Positions 57,116 through 64,000 of a DNA stretch of 64,000 bases are shown one piece after another. This stretch comes from Cristatella mucedo. Its lineage: Eukaryota; Bryozoa; Phylactolaemata; Cristatellidae. The translations under genes and the position numbers were made by a program. Every line of letters starts with the position of its first letter. The stretch's first letter is position 1. The stretch is from positions 4,670,001-4,734,000 of the forward strand of contig WPIO01000012.1 of NCBI GenBank assembly GCA_009760855.2. Direction: 5' to 3'. The notes beneath the pieces are model-generated. The model did no database searches. It was given only the letters and a program-made list of their open reading frames with translations, and was not told where the DNA came from.

Positions 57116-57978
57116 CTGTAGTGCATGATTAAGCTTACATAGCATCAGCTGCTGCTGCTTTGTTTAGTGACCACTAACGGACGTTTCTACTCGCAATGTG
57201 GCATCTCGGCCAATCACGAGCATCATGTCTGCTCGCAGTCGTAGTGCTCAGAACTTTCGAGAGCTGTCACTTTTTTCTAAATGCAAAACCTGTTGGGCAG
57301 CAATCGTTAGCTGTAGGTAGAATGCAATGTGCAGGCTCTGTCCTCCTTGGACCATGAACAAGATGAGGATGCGTATTGCTGTTTCCACCTGTGCAGCCTG
57401 CGATGTGACTTTTCCCTGCTGTCATCCTGATTGGTGTCTTGTTGCCGAAAACTTTTGCCTTATGAATTTGTCCACACTATCGGCACGGATTTTGCCATAC
57501 CATTGTCATGGTGTGGTTGTTACCGAGAAACTGATAAGCTGGCTCTTTCATTGTGAGCTTTTATGTTACTGTATGGCCAACATAAATTAGTGTTCAACCT
57601 TATTTTTAGACTTTCTGAGGGCATGCCTCATGCTTAATTAAGATGCAGCTTCAGTAAAAGAGCAGACCAAAGGTGTTTGAAGCTCTGCGTTATATATCTC
57701 GACAAATAAATAGCCTCCGTCTTGCCTTGGTGACATGCTGTAGTTGCTATTCCGCATACGGGTCAAACCTAAATTACCATGGTATATATAAATCAAGCAG
57801 GAAACGCTGTCCTAGGAAAAGGTGTGATAAAAGCACCTATCTCGATAGACCTCACTTTATAACACTGCCTACTATATACGACGAAACCAAGCCAAATTGC
57901 GTGTTATACACGGAAGCCATCCTGGAAGGCATTGTATATGTTTGAACTGTAGTTCGATTAAATGTAGGCTCCTCTGCT
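57116..57978. other. TBCK 3' flank / 3' UTR region
   Basis: Probable 3' UTR up to the AATAAA at 57705-57710. No other gene seen. Confidence 0.4.
57705..57710 (+). terminator. Candidate poly(A) signal for TBCK
   Basis: AATAAA about 590 bp after the TBCK stop codon. No nearer AATAAA was noticed. Transcript evidence would be needed to assign it, so this is only the best candidate. Confidence 0.3.
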
Positions 57979-58447
57979 AAACCGCTGGTGAACAGCTGTT
58001 AGGAGCAATCCCAAGATGGGCCAGTACACAGCTGTGGTCTGCCTGCGATGTGGGTGGACACAGGCCGGTAACCCAGTGGTGAACCGATGGTGGATTCACC
58101 ATCAGGGTCGGTCTGTACACAGTTGTGGTCCTCGTAGATTAATCATCGGGTCGACCAGGGGACAGCAGCAGTCGAGGAGAGTAGAGTGGGAGAAGGGGCG
58201 AAGGAAGCGGTGCCTCCGTCTGCCGTGCAATAAACTGTTTGTGTCGGTCATCGGCTGGCTCAGTCCCCTGGTCGACCCCGATGATTCATCTAGGAGGACC
58301 ACAACCGTGCACAAGCCGACCATGATCGTGAATCCACCATCTGCTCACCACTGGGTTATCGTCCTGTGTCCACCCACATCGCAAGCGGACCACAGCTGTG
58401 CACCGGCCCCTCTCGGCGATGCTCCCAACAGCTGTTCACCGGCGGCT
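57979..58447. repeat. Foldback element: 185-bp inverted arms, 99-bp spacer
   Basis: Left arm 57979-58163 (CGCTGGTGAACAGCTGTT..GATGTGGGTGGACACAGG..GGGTCGACCAGGGGAC) pairs with right arm 58263-58447 (GTCCCCTGGTCGACCCC..CCTGTGTCCACCCACATC..AACAGCTGTTCACCGG). Roughly 85% complementary by eye. Each arm also contains an internal direct repeat of GTACACAG.TGTGGTC. No clear target-site duplication. The 199-codon frame over it (58016-58615) is a by-product. It could be a non-autonomous foldback/MITE-like element or a dsRNA-forming locus. Confidence 0.85.
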
Positions 58448-59208
58448 TATGAACATATAGAAAATCATCGTGTAGGCATCTGTCACTCCAAGACTTGTGG
58501 ACTTTCACTGCCCCTGAAAATGAACGCGAAACGTGATATCAAAACGAGTGAGTTTGACGGCTTGACAGTCGCATTCCCTATTTTGAGAGTAGAAAAGCCT
58601 AATTTATGGAGATAATTTTGATGTTGGCGTTGATACTCATTCAAGAAGTTGCCCTCTTGCCATATTTGGTGACTGATTAAGTGGTGTGAATTACGATATA
58701 AACAATGATAGACTGAGCATGCACATGCGAGCGACAAGCGGCACGTGAGCTGACAGAAAATTTTCAATTTTAAATTACTACCCTTATCGCCAATGGTACT
58801 AACAAATTTCGATATTATCTTCATGTAGCTACCTCTCCTCTAGTGCTGTGGACTGCATAGCTGCCTCACCTAGCGGAACATCACGTGTAGTAATACTAAG
58901 GTTTGCTAGGCAAGAATCGCTAGTTTTATAAACGTACAGAATCAAGCAAGGAATCATCTCTCCTGTGCTTCAGGCTGTAGCTTGGCCTGTAGGTTCCGTT
59001 TTACGGCTTCTTGCAAGAACCAAATCGTGATCCAGGCTCTTTATAACTCAATGCAAGAGAAGCAATAGCTATGAGTTATTTACAAGCATGATGTCATGCA
59101 TAGACAATCGTGCAAAAACACATACATCATACTTGGATAAAGATGCAAAATCTTACTAGAAGACACTAAGGGCCACCGGTTAGTATGACTCCTGTTGACT
59201 AATGCTCC
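58448..59208. other. No recognisable feature
   Basis: Intergenic; short frames only. Confidence 0.45.
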
Positions 59209-59670
59209 GTCAGTAACTCCACAAAAGTCATAAAGACCATGTGGGTGTTACGCAGGAGAGTTTTGTATAGCGCACTCACAGCCTAAGCGGCTTTCGGTAC
59301 GCATTCGGTAGCCAACAGACTTCGTCTCACGCAACAAAGAGAAAGTGGGAAGCATAGCAGAGTTAGGAGAGCAGTTGAGGTAGTGAGTAGCATAGAAGTA
59401 GCAGTTCAGGACCGCTGAAAAAGATGTGCCATAGTCAGCAGTTGGAGAGTAGATGTCGTTGCGTAAGAATTGTGGAAGCGAGTTCCACAGTCTAGGACCT
59501 GCAGAGCTAAAGCTTCTGTCGCCAACTGTCTTTAAGCGGAGGAATGGGACAGCTAATTTATTGTCCACACAGGACCTGAGGGCGCGAACAGGCTGAAACT
59601 GATGCAGCAGTTCAGCTAGGTACGAGGGAGCTAAGCCGTGGCAGGCCTTGTGGGTCAGCGTAAGACTAGT
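59209..59670 (-). mobile_element. LINE B 3' copy, best-preserved C-terminus
   Basis: The minus strand keeps an open frame of 106 codons (59248-59568): LRLKTVGDRSFSSAGPRLWN, then [18 protein letters not shown] and [15 protein letters not shown]. Upstream, [19 protein letters not shown] remains. The GPRLWNSLP motif marks L2/CR1-type ORF2 C-termini. Confidence 0.92.
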
Positions 59671-60081
59671 ATTCGTTGAATTGTGAACTGATAAGCACGC
59701 AAAGCTTGCAACAACAAAAATTGACGAGCTGTGAAGTAGCGGAAAGCTGAGCCAATGCGATGCGTCCTTTGCTGTAACGTGAAATTTGCAACATCACTGC
59801 AGGTGGCTACAGAAGCCGAAAGCTCTACGCTGGCAGCTCACGAGCAAAAGGCCAAAATATTTCCATGTATACTGACGAACTGTGTGCCGATTAGAAGCAG
59901 AGGAGCGAGTGATGCGTGAGAGCACCCTGGAGAAGTAACGAGATCGGTTAGTCCGGCTGGTGCAAGTGAGTGAAACAACCTGTAAGTCGGACTCAATAAC
60001 ATAAGTATGTTAATTATTTTGCTACCGTACTCTTCTCAAAGCAGGCTCATATTTTAGCAATGTTTGTATGCTGAAATTAGG
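59671..60081. other. Unassigned; possibly older LINE B sequence
   Basis: May continue the LINE B copy with higher divergence; no motif is firm. Confidence 0.3.
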
Positions 60082-60180
60082 CTGACGTAGCAGTTGAGAC
60101 AATCGCTCAACTGCAGCATTCTAAGCCACGACCTGAGTCGTGAAAAGCGAGCACCTTACTTACTGCACTATTATGGCCCA
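60082..60180 (-). mobile_element. SINE2 fragment, diverged
   Basis: Antisense: TCAACTGCAGCATTCTAAGC, CACGACCTGAGTCGTGAAAA, GAGCACCTTACTTACTGCAC. Confidence 0.6.
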
Positions 60181-60755
60181 GTAAGTGTCGGGCAGAAAAA
60201 AAACGGATACATTGGGTTGCCTTCAAGATGCTAGTGAAACCCGTGCCGAAATTTACCCACCCTCACGTCGCACCCGCAATGCGACAGAGAAACGTCGATG
60301 CTCTACATCGACCGGATTATCACTGCCGAGATACGATTCGCTGTTCCTGAGTTACAATGACCAGGAGTCGATTCTGTAATTATCTTTGGTGAAGTTGCAT
60401 AAAAGTCGGTCGTGTAATAGACACGCAGTCGTGCCTTAGCATCTGAGCCAGGCGGGATTTTAGGCATAGGTTTTGAGCCGGTCGGAAGTTTAGGGTCGCT
60501 CTGGCGTGCTCCGAGAGTGGTCGTGGGCTATGGTTGATGCTGAACACCTGCTACCCTTCGCGACTGCCTAAATGAGTTCTCTACGATATGTATAGGGACG
60601 AGTTACATTAAGGTAGGTTAGATCTTTATTTCTGCCGCATTCCGTTAACGTCGGCACATTTGCGTATATTTGTGCTGCACCTAAAAGGCGCTTGCCGCGA
60701 TACAAAGCTCAGGGTTCCGACTGAATTCGCCGGGGGCCAGCAAGGCGGCTCTGAT
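60181..60755. other. No recognisable feature
   Basis: Intergenic; one 64-codon frame without motif. Confidence 0.45.
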
Positions 60756-60872
60756 TTGACCCAGGTTTTAAGGTGCTACCGAGGTCGAGGGCTTGAGTCG
60801 TGTGGCATACGTTAAGCGCCTGGGTAGAGATTTAAGTTCTCTTAGTGTGCTGTGCAGATGAAATATATTTAA
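60756..60872 (+). mobile_element. SINE1 copy, 5'-shortened
   Basis: GACCCAGGTTTTAAGGTGCT, GAGGTCGAGGGCTTGAGTCG, AAGCGCCTGGGTAGAGATTT, AAGTTCTCTTAGTGTGCTG. Confidence 0.8.
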
Positions 60873-61205
60873 TCATGTAAGGGCTGGCATAGTTATGAGC
60901 ACTGTGTTTTAGGAGTAGGGACTTTGGCGAGAAGCCGCTGCGACGCGTTCGTAGCAGCACTGCTAACGCTTGCTTAGAACGGGCTAATAATTCCTTGTGG
61001 TGATCTGTTGCAAATAAACAGACAAAATAGTCAGTAATGAGGGGTCATAGTCACTGAAACTTTACTAGCGCCTCTCGACGAGCGGTCCTTACAAGTGTCG
61101 GGACGTATGGTAGCGTGACTTTAGCATTGGTTGACCATGCGATATTATCGCTTTAATTATTTTATCAATTACCGTAGCTTTGCACACGGTTTCATAAATT
61201 ACCTA

Positions 61206-61240
61206 TATATATATATCTATATATATATATATATATATAT
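61206..61240 (+). repeat. (AT)n microsatellite
   Basis: ATATAT runs with two CTATAT interruptions. Confidence 0.95.
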
Positions 61241-61335
61241 GCTGGAATCATGTCACGTGATCCAATGACCCAGCGCATTCGATCTCGGCTTCTGGGCTGT
61301 TCCATGCAGTGTCATTCTTCCGGCGGTAGGCCGCG

Positions 61336-61451
61336 TATATAAAGGGTTTCGTTGTGACGTCATATTCATTCGGGGATACCGTTATCCCGTTACGGAATGG
61401 AGTTCCCTCACCTCGGTCGTAACTGCTCAGAGGCGACATGCAAGCAGCTGG
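61336..61451 (+). promoter_or_regulatory. Candidate promoter: TATA box, CRE, and possible first coding exon
   Basis: TATATAAAG (61336-61344) followed by a perfect CRE palindrome TGACGTCA (61355-61362). About 95 bp after the TATA, ATG CAA GCA GCT GG precedes a donor-like GTAAAG (ATG 61438, donor 61452). This would be a short first exon of a plus-strand gene extending right, possibly out of the window. No second exon was found. A minus-strand frame of 63 codons overlaps. Confidence 0.3.
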
Positions 61452-61794
61452 GTAAAGTTTAGCATGCCACCGTTCTGTTGTGGAGTAGACCAGATGTTTC
61501 GCCTTGCAGTGTTTGTTGTCTGGCGCTTCAGTTAAAGCTGGTCTGTAAAGCCCACAACCCCTTACGGCTTGGAGGGTCGTAGCCGCTGTCAGTAGGCATA
61601 CGCCAACCTATAAGTAACTAAGTGCGTAATTGCTGCTGCCTCAGTCTCGGGGCTTATGGTTACATGAAATGTTGCACCGACGCGTTCTTTGCAGGTACCT
61701 TCTGTATCTCTCTCCCCCTCTCTTCGGTGCGAATAGGTCGCTAGCAGACTAATTCATGCTGCACAGAAAATGTAAGAAGCGTAGTTTTATCATG
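61452..61794. other. No recognisable feature
   Basis: Would be intron of the hypothetical gene above; otherwise intergenic. Confidence 0.35.
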
Positions 61795-61882
61795 CTTCCT
61801 TTACAGCATTTGCAAGGTGCATAGAAAGAAATTAAAGTTCTCTGTGGATGCTCTACAAATGTATTATCATTGTTATTACTAT
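61795..61882 (+). mobile_element. L2-like 3' tail fragment
   Basis: GCATTTGCAAGGTGCATAGA, AAGAAATTAAAGTTCTCTG, then TATTATCATTGTTATTA. Confidence 0.7.
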
Positions 61883-61984
61883 AATCAGTCGACCCCGAAG
61901 GACGTGAAAGAACTGAAGTATTAGTAGCCGCCTAAAATGGCCTCACGGGAAGCGCTGCATGTCGGCAGCCGTAGTAGAGAAAGT

Positions 61985-62160
61985 ATCGTCGCACAAGAAT
62001 TGTGAAAGCTAGGTCAGTCGAGGACCCGCTTACCAAAAGCTTCTGTACCTGACAGTCTTAAAGTGACAGAAGGCGACAGCTGAGTCGTTGCTCGGAGGTG
62101 GACATACGGCACCGGGAGGCTTAAGTGGTGCTGTAGTAGTTCAATTGGGCAGTCATTCAT
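61985..62160 (-). mobile_element. LINE B fragment, diverged
   Basis: Antisense: ACAAGAATTGTGAAAGCTAG, AAAAGCTTCTGTACCTGACA, GTCTTAAAGTGACAGAAGG, matching 59463-59560. Confidence 0.65.
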
Positions 62161-62221
62161 TCATCGCTCTGTGTCCTTTGTTATTCTTGGCTTCGATTTT
62201 GGCTCATGACAGTTGCAACGT

Positions 62222-62374
62222 TTACAACAGATGGGCTATGGTTCGCGACCTCGGTCCCGAGGGTGTGGGTTCGATTCCTGCGGAAAGGATCGCTACTGCA
62301 AGCGGTGGTGATAGCCGTAAAGGCTCTTCTGTCGCTATACAAAAAGAAACTGTTAAATCAGCTAGGATTTATGT
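62222..62374 (+). mobile_element. SINE2 copy
   Basis: GGGCTATGGTTCGCGACCTC, GTGTGGGTTCGATTCCTGCG (B box), GCGGTGGTGATAGCCGTAAA, CTGTTAAATCAGCTAGG. Confidence 0.9.
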
Positions 62375-62580
62375 ATTATTTTATTTCAGATTGCGTTGGT
62401 GATTATATCAGCTAGAGAGAAGAGCGTAAAAAGCTGTAAAAAGGTATGGACCTAAAATGGACATCTGGGGAACCCCATACGTTAAAGGCTCATCACTGGA
62501 TAGTGGTTTTCTATTAACATCTACTCTCTGAATTCTTCCATTGAGATAGACCTAAACTATTGTCACACAGTGCCTGTTAT

Positions 62581-62953
62581 ACAATAAATTAGCTGTCCCA
62601 TTCCTCCACTTAAAGACAGTTGGCAACAGAAGCTTTAGCTCTGCAGGTCCTAGACTGTGGAACTCGCTTCCACAATTCTTACGCAACGACATCTACTCTC
62701 CAACTGCCGACTGTGGCTCATCCTTTTCAGCGGTCCTGAGCTGCTACTTCCATGCTACTCACTACCTCAACTGCTCTCCTGACTCTGCTATACTTCCCAC
62801 TTTCTCTTTGTTGCATGAGACGAAGTCTGTTGGCTACCGAATGCGTACCGAAAGCCGCTTAGGCTGTGAGTGCGCTATACAAAACTCTCCTGCGTAACAC
62901 CCACATGGTCTTTATGACTTTTGTGGAGTTACTGACGGAGATACATTACATTA
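62581..62953 (+). mobile_element. LINE B 3' copy
   Basis: AATAAATTAGCTGTCCCATT, CTAGACTGTGGAACTCGCTT, then the C-terminal region to GGAGTTACTGACGGAGATAC and ATTACATTA. Near-identical to 55343-55642, so recent. Confidence 0.92.
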
Positions 62954-62959
62954 TACCTG

Positions 62960-63548
62960 GGCGAGAGGGCAGGTGAAAGGATTTAGTGGTCAATGGTACC
63001 TAAAGATCCAGTACAATTAGCTGAGAGATTCTACCTAAATCATTATTCCTGAGCAAGTCGTTACATCGCAGCAGCCCTGACACTGTGGAGTGATGTGCTC
63101 AAAAACTTGCTAGGTTTTGAAGTTGGGTTGTACGAGTTTTAACTGGTCTGCTGCCACTGCTTGTTCCAGTGTCCGAGAAGAACGGTAGTGGGAAGACTAG
63201 GCAGAAGTTGCATAAGTCTTCTTGGTCTGGTATTCTTCTTGATTTCTTGATAAGTAGCCTGACAGCAGCCTCTTTGAAAGATGCCGAGATATAACCCAAG
63301 GCTTATGACAGATTTACTATTTTAGTAATACAGGGCAGCAGTAAGTCTAGGCATCTAAGCCGGAAGACGGTAGGTTTGGGGTCCAGAGAGCTTGTAGTCT
63401 AATTAGAGTCGAAGATTAACTTTTGAGATCTTAGCAGCTGGGGCGGGTGTGAAGGCGAACGTTGAGGAAGTGCAGGGAATGCAGAGTGAAGACCAAGGAG
63501 GAGTATGTGCTTTTTAAGCTTTTGATTAGTAAACCTAGGTGGTTGAAC
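62960..63548 (-). mobile_element. LINE A/L2-like RT N-terminal fragment
   Basis: Minus strand: SASFKEAAVRLLIKKSRR (about 63240-63290), IPDQEDLCNFCLVFPLPF (about 63190-63240), then frame-shifted ANHSTESA-like and motif A (VTIDH-like, about 62990). Runs into the palindrome at 63478-63657. Confidence 0.75.
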
Positions 63549-63657
63549 TATGCTCTTGCCAAGATTAGCTATAGTTTATTGTAAGTGTTCAATTACCTAG
63601 GTTTACTAATCAAAAGCTTAAAAAGCACATACTCCTCCTTGGTCTTCACTCTGCATT
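63478..63657. repeat. Near-perfect palindrome, 71-bp arms, 38-bp loop
   Basis: Left arm 63478-63548 (AATGCAGAGTGAAGACCAAG..AAACCTAGGT) and right arm 63587-63657 (ACCTAGGTTT..CTTGGTCTTCACTCTGCATT). Only two mismatches by eye (GG versus AA near the loop). Confidence 0.95.
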
Positions 63658-64000
63658 TGTCTAAAACATCGGCTAGCGATGGGGTGAAAAAAAAAGATAT
63701 TTTGTGCACAGCTTCAATATCAAGGTTTTTCTATATTCGAAGGTAGTTTATGCCACCGAAGGCCGGACTTTCTGCAGAGAAATAGATCTGCGTACGGTCC
63801 GGTGTGTAGAAATTGGTAATAAGATTTGATGGTGGAAAATAGCACAAGTGTATCTGACCGATAGTATTCCTTAGATGTGAGTAGCACAATCCATACGAGT
63901 CATGAAGGAAAGTAATTCAGTCATGGAAAAGTAATACCTACACGTAGTAACTAGCTAATCTGAAAACAGCTCACCTGAAACTGGCCATGGGTTTGATAGG
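63658..64000. other. No recognisable feature
   Basis: Sequence to the window end; nothing recognised. Confidence 0.4.

Noticed and set aside
58016-58615. 199-codon plus-strand frame
   Set aside because: Lies across the 185-bp foldback arms; composition follows the inverted repeat and no domain is seen.

Overview
The window is animal nuclear DNA. It has intron-rich coding sequence with GT..AG junctions, 5'-truncated L2/CR1-type LINEs, tRNA-derived SINEs, long microsatellites and large gene-poor stretches. There is no bacterial-style gene packing, CRISPR array, ribosomal RNA gene or standalone tRNA gene. I cannot name the species. The protein and repeat content fit a non-vertebrate metazoan, possibly marine (inference).

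The one complete gene is a plus-strand orthologue of TBCK (TBC domain-containing kinase-like protein) at 18505-57115. I assembled 22 coding exons by hand. All intron ends are GT..AG, all junction phases agree, and the coding total is 2745 nt (914 codons plus TAG), close to the roughly 890 residues I recall for vertebrate TBCK. Domain order is N-terminal kinase-like domain (about aa 25-290), linker, Rab-GAP TBC domain (about aa 470-720, both catalytic fingers present), Gln-rich linker, and C-terminal rhodanese-like domain (about aa 765-914). The kinase domain has HRN in place of HRD but keeps an Asp in the DFG position (DYG). The rhodanese catalytic-Cys position appears to be Asp.

Region 1-18500: an unknown repeat with Glu/Ala-rich coding potential (1-845) is abutted by an L2 copy (845-2462). 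Decayed LINE copies follow (3829-4470, 8014-10020, 12165-13156). On the minus strand there is one good internal exon of a Pro/Tyr/Gly-rich protein (5792-6116) whose other exons I could not find. A long (GA)n/(GT)n block lies at 14271-14540.

Region 18505-57115 (TBCK): introns are packed with LINE A (L2-like, ATT-repeat tail), LINE B (second L2/CR1-like family, CATTA-repeat tail), SINE1 (tRNA head with an L2-like tail) and SINE2 (different tail). Intron 1 holds a broken copy of a widespread multicopy metazoan gene family. Intron 19 holds the most unusual event: about 612 bp copied from the end of intron 18, including the exon 19 splice acceptor and 13 nt of exon 19, sits inside a LINE B copy.

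Region 57116-64000: a 469-bp foldback structure with 185-bp arms (57979-58447), more LINE and SINE copies, a TATA/CRE promoter-like motif followed by a possible start codon and splice donor (61336-61451), and a 71-bp-arm palindrome grown on LINE sequence (63478-63657). No new multi-gene system was found. The novelty here is structural: templated duplication, foldbacks, nested elements and LINE/SINE tail sharing.
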